A stretch of 5,823 nucleotides of DNA from Acidimicrobiales bacterium (GCA_019241495.1 JAFAWZ010000324.1:1-5823); one strand, 5' to 3'. Positions 1 to 5,553 are shown, counted from the first letter of the stretch. Notes: generated by a model not told the origin, from the sequence alone. A program made the numbers and translations.

Positions 1-1
1 C

Positions 2-187
2 CGCTACAGCACCAATACGGTTCCGTGCAGCTCGCCCCAAGCGGCCGTCAAGGTCACAGACGTTCTGCCCACCACACCCGGCAGCCCGAGCTGCCCGGCC
101 GGCACCACCGGGATGGAGCTGGGCTACGCCGGGGTCACCCACCCCCACGTCTTGTGCGTCCAGCCGCTGCACCAGAACGGCTCCTGA
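2..187 (+). CDS. C-terminal fragment of a probable secreted/lipoprotein-type protein (LppU-like tail)
   Basis: An open frame enters from the left edge and stops at TGA 185-187, giving the last 61 residues of a protein; the start lies outside the window. Visible are a short PCSS segment, an AAVKVTDVLP strand, a SCPAGT motif and a closing HVLCVQPL segment. The three spaced cysteines and the pattern Cys, A-x-KV, CP-x-GT, LCV-x-PL resemble the C-terminal domain of actinobacterial LppU-type secreted or membrane-anchored proteins, where cysteines probably form disulfides outside the cytoplasm. That assignment rests on recalled motif resemblance only; no signal peptide or membrane segment is visible because the N-terminus is missing. 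The fragment has high third-position GC and ends 21 bases before a tRNA gene on the same strand. It could equally be another small exported protein of unknown function. Confidence 0.6.
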   Translation, partial: RYSTNTVPCSSPQAAVKVTDVLPTTPGSPSCPAGTTGMELGYAGVTHPHVLCVQPLHQNGS

Positions 188-190
188 TGC

Positions 191-196
191 TAGGGT
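191..196 (+). promoter_or_regulatory. Candidate -10 box for the tRNA-Gly gene
   Basis: TAGGGT matches the TANNNT -10 consensus typical of actinobacteria and lies 12 bases before the mature tRNA 5' end, so transcription would begin about 6 bases upstream of the tRNA. No convincing -35 hexamer is seen at 16-18 bases spacing. The box lies in the 21-base gap after the upstream stop codon. Read-through from the upstream gene is the alternative. Confidence 0.35.
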
Positions 197-208
197 GAGG
201 GGCCACTT

Positions 209-284
209 GCGGACGTGGCTCAGCTGGTAGAGCACAACCTTGCCAAGGTTGGGGTCGCGGGTTCGAATCCCGTCGTCCGCTCCA
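209..284 (+). tRNA. tRNA-Gly (anticodon GCC), CCA encoded
   Basis: The complete cloverleaf can be folded by eye. The 7-bp acceptor stem pairs 209-215 with 274-280. The D stem is GCTC/GAGC (218-221, 230-233). The anticodon stem is CAACC/GGTTG (235-239, 247-251) around the loop TTGCCAA, with anticodon GCC at 242-244. The variable loop is 252-256, and the T arm has the TTCGAAT loop at 262-268 with one G-T pair in its stem. The discriminator base is T281, as in other bacterial tRNA-Gly, followed by an encoded CCA at 282-284. It decodes GGC, a heavily used glycine codon in GC-rich genomes. The gene points at the opposing hydrolase gene, whose stop codon lies only 5 bases beyond the CCA. Confidence 0.97.
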
Positions 285-289
285 GAGTC

Positions 290-1618
290 TCATCGACCCC
301 TACCGGTCCCGAAGCGCAGCATTTGCTGGTAGATGCCCACGATCTGGCTCCCGTAGATGGGATCGGTGGCCCACACGCCGGTCAGCGAGTCCCACGTGGA
401 GCAGCATCCCTGCTTGGTCTGCCGGCCCGGCACCAGGCTGGCCAGCACCGGCGCGATCGGGTCGGGGGGCGCGCCGCCGGCGAAGATCTCCAGCAGCTGT
501 AGCTGGCCGTCTACTCCCCCCTGAGGAGAGGGGAAATCCCATCCGGTCGCGCAGGTGTCGCAGTGCCCGATGCCCGCGTAGTTGTTGAGCTCGATCGAGT
601 CGGGTGAGCCGAACCCGCCGGTTTCGAGGACGGCCTGGGCGAAGGCGACATCGCCCCGGACCCCTTCCCGGCGGCCGTCCTGTATATACCAGGCGGCCAG
701 CTGCTGGATGGGCGCCGGCGTGAGGTCGACGTATCCCTGAGCGTTGTACCAGCGGGCCAACTGGTTGGCGTCGAGGGCCGGGCCTCCGAGGACGCTGAGC
801 CCGGGCCGCGTGGTCGGGCCGGCGAGCGCTGCCAGCTCGGTTTGGAGCGACGTTTGGGCGGCCGCCAGGCCCTGTTGAGCGGCCGCCGCCCGGTTCTGGT
901 CGGCGGCGAGGACGGCCGAGCCGGCTTGGGCCCGGGAGGCGGCAGCAACCGCTTGGCTGGCCGCATAGTCGGCCGTCTGCTGATCCTGTTCCAGGGTCGC
1001 CGTCCGGCCGCTCAAGGTGCGGTTGGCGGCCTCGACCGCGTCTTCGGCGAGCTTGACATTCGTCACGACGACGCGAGCTACGACCTCGATCTGGCCCGTG
1101 TCGAGCACGGCTTGCTGGTTAGCTTCCAGTTGCTCGACAGAGGCAGGTTGTGGGTTGGTGATCTGGCCCGTGTAGAGGCCGACGGCGAGGGCCCGGAGCT
1201 CGGCCCGGTCGTTGGCCAGCTGGACATTCGCCGCTTCCAGCGCCGTCGTCGCGGCCACCACGTCGCTCTGGTCCGTGCCGAGCCGGGACAGGGCGGCGTC
1301 CCTGGTGGCTGTCGCGTTCGCGGCCGTTTCTCGGTCGGCGGCGAGGGCCGCGGTGTCGTCGGCCACAGACCGGGTTGTCTCTGTAACTGCCACTTGGGCC
1401 CCGCTGATGGCCGGCTGGTGACGTTGGTTGACCACCGCCGCCTGCAACGCCTGGATAGAAGACACGTCGACGACCGCGGCGGAGGCTCGTCCTGCTCCGG
1501 GACCGAGCCCGATGACCCCGCCGGTCAACGCGACAAGCGACAGGATGCAACCTCGTCGGCTGGCCCCTCCCACCCGAACAGGTTGCCCGATCGAGCGGCA
1601 CCGGTGGGTGACACCCAT
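290..1618 (-). CDS. Exported coiled-coil peptidoglycan hydrolase with glucosaminidase (GH73-type) domain
   Basis: Translation from ATG 1618-1616 gives 442 residues. Residues 1-47 form a long signal peptide: an SRRGCIL segment resembling a twin-arginine signal, a hydrophobic core, and a likely cleavage site after RASA. Residues about 75-265 are Ala/Gln/Glu/Asp-rich with heptad-like spacing, a predicted coiled coil like those in CwlO/RipA-type hydrolases. Residues about 285-436 resemble the glucosaminidase family (Pfam PF01832), which cleaves glycan strands in the wall. The AQAVLETGGFG motif supplies the expected catalytic Glu332, followed by an NNYAGIG motif. Cys353, Cys356, Cys405 and Cys406 probably form disulfides after export. 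The start is uncertain: TTG at 1630 adds four residues, GTG at 1573 would give a more normal signal peptide, and none has a clear ribosome binding site. Its role is probably wall remodelling or daughter-cell separation. It is divergent from the DUF35/thiolase operon. Confidence 0.88.
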   Translation of the reverse strand: MGVTHRCRSIGQPVRVGGASRRGCILSLVALTGGVIGLGPGAGRASAAVVDVSSIQALQAAVVNQRHQPAISGAQVAVTETTRSVADDTAALAADRETAANATATRDAALSRLGTDQSDVVAATTALEAANVQLANDRAELRALAVGLYTGQITNPQPASVEQLEANQQAVLDTGQIEVVARVVVTNVKLAEDAVEAANRTLSGRTATLEQDQQTADYAASQAVAAASRAQAGSAVLAADQNRAAAAQQGLAAAQTSLQTELAALAGPTTRPGLSVLGGPALDANQLARWYNAQGYVDLTPAPIQQLAAWYIQDGRREGVRGDVAFAQAVLETGGFGSPDSIELNNYAGIGHCDTCATGWDFPSPQGGVDGQLQLLEIFAGGAPPDPIAPVLASLVPGRQTKQGCCSTWDSLTGVWATDPIYGSQIVGIYQQMLRFGTGRGR

Positions 1619-1661
1619 GGAGAACTGCAACGGGACTTCGGTGGAGGCCCTCTCCCGGCGC

Positions 1662-1667
1662 TACTGT
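1662..1667 (+). promoter_or_regulatory. Candidate -10 box for the DUF35/thiolase operon
   Basis: TACTGT fits TANNNT and lies in the 96-base gap between divergent genes, placing a start site near 1674 and leaving a leader of about 40 bases before ATG 1715. No good -35 hexamer is visible at the normal spacing, so support is weak. No comparable box for the opposing hydrolase gene was found in this gap. Confidence 0.25.
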
Positions 1668-1705
1668 CGCAGAGCCTCGGCAGCCGCCGGCGCCGTGATC
1701 ACGAT

Positions 1706-1711
1706 GGAGGA
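1706..1711 (+). promoter_or_regulatory. Ribosome binding site of the DUF35 gene
   Basis: GGAGGA lies 3 bases before ATG 1715 (4 bases counting from the GGAGG core). It decides the start: this frame is open without a stop as far back as 842, but the upstream part is antisense to the hydrolase gene and encodes no recognisable domain, whereas the zinc-ribbon protein begins exactly here. Confidence 0.8.
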
Positions 1712-1714
1712 AGC

Positions 1715-2125
1715 ATGGGGCAGCAGGTCCCGTTGGTCGACTACCTGGTTCTCGGCGAGTCGCCTCATCTGGTGGCGAGAGAGTGCGAGGCGTGCGGGGC
1801 CGGCTTCTTCGATCGCCGCAACGCGTGTGCGGCCTGCGGTGGCACCTCCTTCGCACCCCGCCCGGTTCCCGCCGAAGGGGAGCTTCGAACCTTCACGATC
1901 GTGGCTCACGCCGCGCCCGGCATCCCGGTCCCCTTCGTGGCCGGCGTGGTGGACTGCGGAGGCACGAGTGTGCGGGGCAACGTGATCAACACCTCACCCG
2001 ATCCCGACCACGTCCGCCTCGGTATGAAAGTCCGCTTGGTGACCTACGTTGTAGGTACCGACGACGACGGCACCGAGGCCATCGGGTTCGGCTTCGAGCC
2101 CCTGGAGGGCACTGATGGGAACTAG
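1715..2125 (+). CDS. Zn-ribbon / OB-fold protein of the DUF35 family, thiolase partner
   Basis: This encodes 136 residues, a normal length for a stand-alone DUF35 protein. The N-terminal part (residues 1-22) is probably helical. A rubredoxin-like zinc ribbon follows, with Cys24-x2-Cys27 and Cys38-x2-Cys41. The segment from about residue 48 to 130 is beta-rich, with GELRTFTIVAHA, FVAGVVDC and GMKVRLVTYV strands typical of the OB-fold half of the family. DUF35 proteins are known to associate with thiolase-like enzymes, for example ChsH2 with Ltp2 in sterol side-chain degradation and the archaeal thiolase/HMG-CoA synthase complex, where they bridge subunits or help hold acyl-CoA. The thiolase gene starts 29 bases downstream on the same strand, so a complex of the two products is the natural inference. 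A ribosome binding site at 1706 fixes the start. It is cytoplasmic, with no signal peptide. Confidence 0.92.
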   Translation: MGQQVPLVDYLVLGESPHLVARECEACGAGFFDRRNACAACGGTSFAPRPVPAEGELRTFTIVAHAAPGIPVPFVAGVVDCGGTSVRGNVINTSPDPDHVRLGMKVRLVTYVVGTDDDGTEAIGFGFEPLEGTDGN

Positions 2126-2140
2126 CTGCCGGGAACCTAT

Positions 2141-2148
2141 GGAAGGGA
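2141..2148 (+). promoter_or_regulatory. Ribosome binding site of the thiolase gene
   Basis: The purine-rich GGAAGGGA lies 6 bases upstream of ATG 2155 within the 29-base gap after the DUF35 stop codon. It supports this start and independent initiation within a shared transcript. Confidence 0.65.
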
Positions 2149-2154
2149 ATTGTC

Positions 2155-3363
2155 ATGGCCGCTGACGAAATATGGATCCTCGGGATCAACATGACGAAAT
2201 TCGGGAAGCACCCGGACCTGGACACGGTCGACCTGGCCGCTGAGGCGACGATGAGGGCGCTGTCAGACGCCCAGGTGACCATGAAGGACATCGGCGTCCT
2301 GGCCGCCGGCAACCTGATGGGCCCCGGCCGGGCACTCGGCCAACAGCTCCAGAAACAGGTCGGCCAGACCGGTATTCCGGTCTACAACGTGGCCAACGCG
2401 TGCGCCACGGGAGCCACCGCCCTCCGGACGGCCATCATGGCGGTCAAGGCGGGGGAGTGCGGCATGGGTCTGGCTGTCGGGGTGGAGAAGCTGGCGGGCG
2501 CGGGCCTGCTCGGCGGGGGAGGGCAGGCCAAGTCGGACGGCGCCAGGTACGAGCCGAACGGCCGGTACGGGGCCGTGGCCACCATCGACGGGCGGATCGG
2601 CACCGACACCATGCCCGGCGTGTTCGCCCAGATTGGCATGGAGTACGGGCACCGCTACGGCGGCACGAGTTTCGAGCTGTTCGCCCGGATCAGTGAGAAG
2701 AACCATGCCCATTCGACGTTGAACCCGCTCGCCGCCTACAACAAGCGGATGAGCCTCGAGCAGATCATGGGCGACGTCATGATCGCCTATCCGAACACCC
2801 GGCCCATGTGCTCCGCGAACTGCGACGGGGCGGCCGCCGCGGTGGTCGTCTCGGGGGCCAAGCTCCGGACCCTCGCTCCTGATCAGCAGCGCCGAGCGGT
2901 CAAAGTATCCGCGTCGGTGCTGACGACCGATCCCTGGGAGGAGGCCTGCCAGGTGCTGCCGAACGTGAACACCCTCACCCGCAATGCCGCTCAACAGGCT
3001 TACGAGCAGGCGGGAGTGGGTCCGGAGGATCTGGACTTGGTCGAGCTGCACGACTGCTTCGCGACGGCGGAGCTCGTCCACTACGACAACCTGATGCTCT
3101 GCCAACCGGGCGAGGCCGTTCCCTATTTCGAGTCAGGTGCGACCTGGCGGGACGGGAAGACCCCCGTCAATGTCTCTGGCGGGCTGCAGTCCAAGGGTCA
3201 CCCGATCGCGGCAACGGGCATCGCCAACATCTGGGAGGTCTGCCACCACCTCCGCGGCGAGGCCGGGGACCGCCAGATCGCTGACGCCAAGGTGGGCCTG
3301 GCCCACGTCATCGGCCTCGGCTCGGCCTGCGGGGTCCACATCCTGGAGCGGTCCGCGGCCTGA
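2155..3363 (+). CDS. SCP2-type thiolase (acetyl-CoA acetyltransferase / lipid-transfer protein-like)
   Basis: The protein has 402 residues, full length for a thiolase without a fused sterol-carrier domain. The nucleophile is Cys83 in the NACATG motif. The HDCF motif at 299-302 takes the place of the NEAF motif of classical thiolases, and GHP is at 348-350 within GGLQSKGHPIAATG. At the position of the classical CxG cysteine this protein has Ile386, as expected for the SCP2 type, in which the HDCF cysteine (Cys301) is thought to act as the acid/base. A full catalytic set argues for true thiolysis or Claisen condensation of acyl-CoA rather than the retro-aldol reaction of Ltp2-like proteins, in which tyrosines replace key thiolase residues. 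Co-transcription with the DUF35 gene suggests a complex. The likely role is beta-oxidation of a branched, sterol-like or other unusual acyl-CoA; no dehydrogenase or CoA ligase in the window narrows it. Cytoplasmic. Confidence 0.93.
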   Translation: MAADEIWILGINMTKFGKHPDLDTVDLAAEATMRALSDAQVTMKDIGVLAAGNLMGPGRALGQQLQKQVGQTGIPVYNVANACATGATALRTAIMAVKAGECGMGLAVGVEKLAGAGLLGGGGQAKSDGARYEPNGRYGAVATIDGRIGTDTMPGVFAQIGMEYGHRYGGTSFELFARISEKNHAHSTLNPLAAYNKRMSLEQIMGDVMIAYPNTRPMCSANCDGAAAAVVVSGAKLRTLAPDQQRRAVKVSASVLTTDPWEEACQVLPNVNTLTRNAAQQAYEQAGVGPEDLDLVELHDCFATAELVHYDNLMLCQPGEAVPYFESGATWRDGKTPVNVSGGLQSKGHPIAATGIANIWEVCHHLRGEAGDRQIADAKVGLAHVIGLGSACGVHILERSAA

Positions 3364-3377
3364 GGCTTCCCGATTCG

Positions 3378-3383
3378 TAGAAT
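3378..3383 (+). promoter_or_regulatory. Candidate -10 box of a leaderless promoter for the 47-codon ORF
   Basis: TAGAAT fits TANNNT and ends 7 bases before ATG 3391, so transcription could begin at or one base before the A of the start codon. This is the geometry of actinobacterial leaderless genes and matches the absence of any Shine-Dalgarno sequence. No -35 hexamer is evident. The box is partly covered by an inverted repeat. Confidence 0.4.
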
Positions 3384-3401
3384 TCGACCCATGGTCGATT
3401 C
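3380..3401. repeat. Imperfect inverted repeat across the small-ORF start codon
   Basis: The left arm GAATTCGACC (3380-3389) and right arm GGTCGATTC (3393-3401) are complementary over nine pairs with a single bulged T and a 3-base CAT loop. The start codon ATG 3391-3393 sits at the centre and the left arm overlaps the putative -10 box. It could be an operator for a dimeric regulator, or a hairpin in read-through mRNA from the thiolase gene. No T-tract follows, so it is not a standard intrinsic terminator. Confidence 0.4.
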
Positions 3402-3534
3402 ACAACCGCGCCCCCCAAGCCCTGACGACACGGCCGCGTTCCAGCGCTTCTACAGTGCCGGCCCTACCCCGGGGCGGGCCGAGCGCGGCCTGCTGTACCG
3501 CCTCTTGATCGGCTGGTGGCGAGACCGCCGGTAG
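3391..3534 (+). CDS. Small hypothetical protein, 47 residues, basic aromatic C-terminus
   Basis: The frame from ATG 3391 to TAG 3532-3534 encodes 47 residues that I do not recognise. The N-terminal half is Pro/Ser/Asp-rich (QPRPPSPDD); the C-terminal half holds a GRAERG turn and ends in LLYRLLIGWWRDRR, a short basic segment with two tryptophans that might lie on a membrane surface or dock on a partner. Third codon positions are G or C in 39 of 47 codons, as expected for a real gene in such a genome, and the ORF fills the gap between the thiolase and the AIM24 gene exactly: its stop codon is immediately followed by the opposing stop codon at 3535-3537. It has no ribosome binding site, but TAGAAT 7 bases upstream fits leaderless expression. 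It starts 27 bases after the thiolase stop, so read-through is also possible. A chance ORF is the alternative. Confidence 0.5.
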   Translation: MVDSQPRPPSPDDTAAFQRFYSAGPTPGRAERGLLYRLLIGWWRDRR

Positions 3535-4518
3535 CTACCACACCTGCTGGGAGAACTGGCAGCTGTCCCGGAAATCCGTGCCGGGGTCCTCGAGGCGGTC
3601 GTAGCTCGACTGAAGGGCCACCCGGCCCGGGCCCCACAGTCGGAGCCAGAGGTAGCGGTTGCCCCATGATCGCCAGAACTTCATGCCGGCGCGGGGGAAC
3701 TCCACGTGCATCTGCCATGCCACCGTCGGATCCTTGAAGAGCAGAGCGGGGGGCTTGACGAGGATCGACTCGCCGTCTTGGAGGTCGCGGACGAAGGCGT
3801 TGCCGCCCGACTGGATGAGCACCGCGCCGGGTTGGTCGCCGGCCTGGAAACGGTCGACATAGCGGCCGACGGGGTAGTGCCAGGTGACTTCGTCGTCTCT
3901 TTGCTGTTCCCGGCGACCCAGGTCGAGGCCGGCCATGTCCATCCCCATCTTCAAAAAGCCGGCACCTCCGGCTTGGCTCGAGGCGCCCGCTTCGCCCCGG
4001 GTGCTGAACCAGATGCCGCTCTCGTACCAGTCGTAGACCATCCCTCGGGTGGCGACGACGAGCTGGTGCTCGCGCACGTCTACCGCGGCTCCGGGCATGA
4101 GGGGGATGACCACCATCTCGCCCGGGCTGTCGTGCGAGAAGGAGATCGTGCCGGGCCCCTCAGCCTCGAGCATGACCACCGGCAGGCCGGCTCGCATCCG
4201 ATCCCATGCGCCTCGCAGGGACATGGCCTGCACTTGTACCGCGGGGTCCTGCCACAGCAGGTTGTGGCCCGGGAAGAACACGCCTTCGCCGGCTGCCAGT
4301 CGAATGTCCGCCGCGGGCACCAGCTTGCCGACGATCTGGGCTCGCGACTGGCCGAGCTGGACCCGGGTCATCTCGGGGATCGGAGGTAGCTCGATCCAAC
4401 CCGAGGTGGTTCGCCGGGCCACGTCCACCGGGGCGCCGCAGCTCGGGCAAGTGGAGTTCGCTCCCGACGAGGTGGTGCGACAGTACGGGCAGCTGTAGCT
4501 CGTGATCGTGTCGGTCAT
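3535..4518 (-). CDS. AIM24-family protein with N-terminal zinc ribbon (distal paralogue)
   Basis: This encodes 327 residues. A zinc ribbon comes first, Cys10-x2-Cys13 and Cys24-x2-Cys27, ending in CGAP. A beta-rich AIM24-like region (Pfam PF01987) then runs from about residue 50 to 305. Segments shared with the upstream paralogue include a G-x-x-FF-x-x-H-x-x-LW motif near 78-89, SPGEMVV at 131-137, DVREH at 147-151, a GRYVDRF strand at 218-224 and the closing GPGRVALQS at 296-304. Residues about 174-212 form a Gly/Ala-rich then charged insertion absent from the paralogue, and the C-terminal part is rich in tryptophan. AIM24 proteins, named from a yeast mitochondrial protein, have no established biochemical activity in bacteria. 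No signal peptide is present, so it is probably cytoplasmic. The ATG lies 5 bases after the upstream stop codon with only a weak ribosome binding site, suggesting translational coupling. Confidence 0.87.
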   Translation of the reverse strand: MTDTITSYSCPYCRTTSSGANSTCPSCGAPVDVARRTTSGWIELPPIPEMTRVQLGQSRAQIVGKLVPAADIRLAAGEGVFFPGHNLLWQDPAVQVQAMSLRGAWDRMRAGLPVVMLEAEGPGTISFSHDSPGEMVVIPLMPGAAVDVREHQLVVATRGMVYDWYESGIWFSTRGEAGASSQAGGAGFLKMGMDMAGLDLGRREQQRDDEVTWHYPVGRYVDRFQAGDQPGAVLIQSGGNAFVRDLQDGESILVKPPALLFKDPTVAWQMHVEFPRAGMKFWRSWGNRYLWLRLWGPGRVALQSSYDRLEDPGTDFRDSCQFSQQVW

Positions 4519-4523
4519 GATCG

Positions 4524-5471
4524 TCAGGCCGTCCCGTGGTGCTGGTACATGGACTGGATGCCGACCCGGCCCGGCCCGGTCATCTTCATGAGGGTGAGGC
4601 CGGGGCCGCTGAAGATCCCGCTGGCCTGCTGGAGCACGTCGCCCGACAGGATGCCTTGGAGCCCTTCTTTGCGCAGGGCCTTGGCCGCTCGCAGGCCGGC
4701 CAGCCCCCGGCTGGCCAAGCCCTTGGCGGCCTGCCCGGCCGACGAGGTTCCTTCGGGCACGAGCTTGTGGGTGACGACCTCGATCCGGACCGACGATTCC
4801 TTGTACAGAAAGCCTCCGGGTTCCACTTCGATGGTTTCTCCCTCGCCGAGGGTGCGGTCCATCACGTTGCCGTAGCCGTGCAGCAGGAGCAGTCCCGGCC
4901 CGTTCTGGGCCACGAAGCGGTCCAGGTACATGCCGCTACCCACCGCAAGGGTGGCCTTGAGGCCAGGCAGCTTCTCGAAGCTGTAAGTGAGGCTGTTCGT
5001 CGCCAAGAGCATGGCGTGCTCGCGAACGTCCATCTCCTGGCCGGGGTCGACAGGCAGCACCACCATCTCGCCGGGTGCATCACGAGAGCAGGAGACCCGT
5101 CCCGGGCCATGGGCCACGCTTAGGACGAACGGCAGATCGGCGAGAAGCCTCTTGGCCCCGCCGGGGGCGTCCATCACAGCCATCGCGACCCGGTCCTCTT
5201 TCCACAGCATGGCGTGGTGTTCGAAGAAGATCGAGTCCCCGGGCCCGAGGTCCACGTCGGCGACGGGTACGACGGTCCCGTCGATCTGGAAGCTGGACGC
5301 ACCGAAGCGGACCTCGGTCAGGTCGCGAAGACGGGGGGCGGCTCGCCAGCCCGAGTCGGCCACCACGTCGCGGACGTCGAGGGGGGCGCCGCAGCGCGCG
5401 CAAGTGGCGGCGGTGGGGGGACTCTGGGCCCGGCACCACCGGCAAGCCAACCGTTCGTCGGTCATCGTCAC
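4524..5471 (-). CDS. AIM24-family protein with N-terminal zinc ribbon (proximal paralogue)
   Basis: From GTG 5471 this encodes 315 residues; ATG at 5465, two codons in, is an alternative start. The zinc ribbon Cys10-x2-Cys13 / Cys24-x2-Cys27 followed by CGAPLDV has the same spacing as in the downstream paralogue. The AIM24-like region follows, with IFFEHHAMLW at 81-90, APGEMVVLP at 132-140, DVREHAMLLAT at 148-158, MYLDRF at 181-186 and a closing TGPGRVGIQSMY at 298-309. Residues about 240-288 carry an Ala/Gly/Lys-rich, probably helical insertion before the last strands, which the other copy lacks. The role is unknown; the family is a beta-rich fold, and the ribbon suggests contact with a protein or nucleic-acid partner. 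It is the first gene of a two-gene operon and diverges from the amidase. A TANNNT box 7 bases before GTG points to a leaderless message, favouring GTG as the start. Confidence 0.87.
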   Translation of the reverse strand: MTMTDERLACRWCRAQSPPTAATCARCGAPLDVRDVVADSGWRAAPRLRDLTEVRFGASSFQIDGTVVPVADVDLGPGDSIFFEHHAMLWKEDRVAMAVMDAPGGAKRLLADLPFVLSVAHGPGRVSCSRDAPGEMVVLPVDPGQEMDVREHAMLLATNSLTYSFEKLPGLKATLAVGSGMYLDRFVAQNGPGLLLLHGYGNVMDRTLGEGETIEVEPGGFLYKESSVRIEVVTHKLVPEGTSSAGQAAKGLASRGLAGLRAAKALRKEGLQGILSGDVLQQASGIFSGPGLTLMKMTGPGRVGIQSMYQHHGTA

Positions 5472-5553
5472 CGCAGGAAAGGTAGGCGAATCCGAGGTAC
5501 AAAGGGGGCGAAGGGTGGTCGATTGTTCAGAAGGGCACTAGCGTCGGCGGTTC
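5472..5553. other. Divergent intergenic region between AIM24 operon and amidase
   Basis: This 82-base gap separates the two outward-facing genes and must hold promoters for both unless the amidase start is misplaced. The minus-strand TACCTT box is the only good candidate. For the plus strand, TAGCGT at 5539-5544 fits TANNNT but sits 9 bases before GTG 5554, with a TTGTTC element too close (10 bases) to be its -35. The plus-strand stretch from 5476 to 5520 is purine-rich. No clear inverted repeat was seen. Confidence 0.4.
5479..5484 (-). promoter_or_regulatory. Candidate -10 box of a leaderless promoter for the AIM24 operon
   Basis: On the minus strand TACCTT is followed by 7 bases and then GTG 5471. 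This matches TANNNT and the spacing of leaderless actinobacterial genes, and is the same arrangement as at 3378-3391. There is no Shine-Dalgarno sequence between box and start. No standard -35 box is found. Confidence 0.4.

Noticed and set aside
209..284. tRNA 3' end as an integration site for a mobile element
   Set aside because: No integrase gene and no second copy of the tRNA 3' end was seen in the window, and the neighbouring genes look like ordinary chromosomal genes.
842..1714. Long plus-strand open frame continuous with the DUF35 gene, which would make a 427-residue protein
   Set aside because: It is antisense to the hydrolase gene and has no recognisable domain before 1715. The ribosome binding site at 1706 and the zinc-ribbon start at ATG 1715 fix the true gene.
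2263..3105. 280-codon minus-strand open frame inside the thiolase gene
   Set aside because: It is an antisense shadow of a GC-rich gene; the plus strand has complete thiolase motifs and the antisense product shows no recognisable domain.
3380..3401. Inverted repeat as an intrinsic terminator for the thiolase operon
   Set aside because: The stem has only nine pairs with a bulge and is followed by ACAACCGCG with no T-tract.
3706..4389. 227-codon plus-strand open frame opposite the distal AIM24 gene
   Set aside because: It is a shadow frame: the minus strand shows a zinc ribbon and conserved paralogous segments, and the plus-strand product has no family features.
4536..5123. 195-codon plus-strand open frame opposite the proximal AIM24 gene
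   Set aside because: Same reason: the coding signal and the match to the paralogue are on the minus strand.
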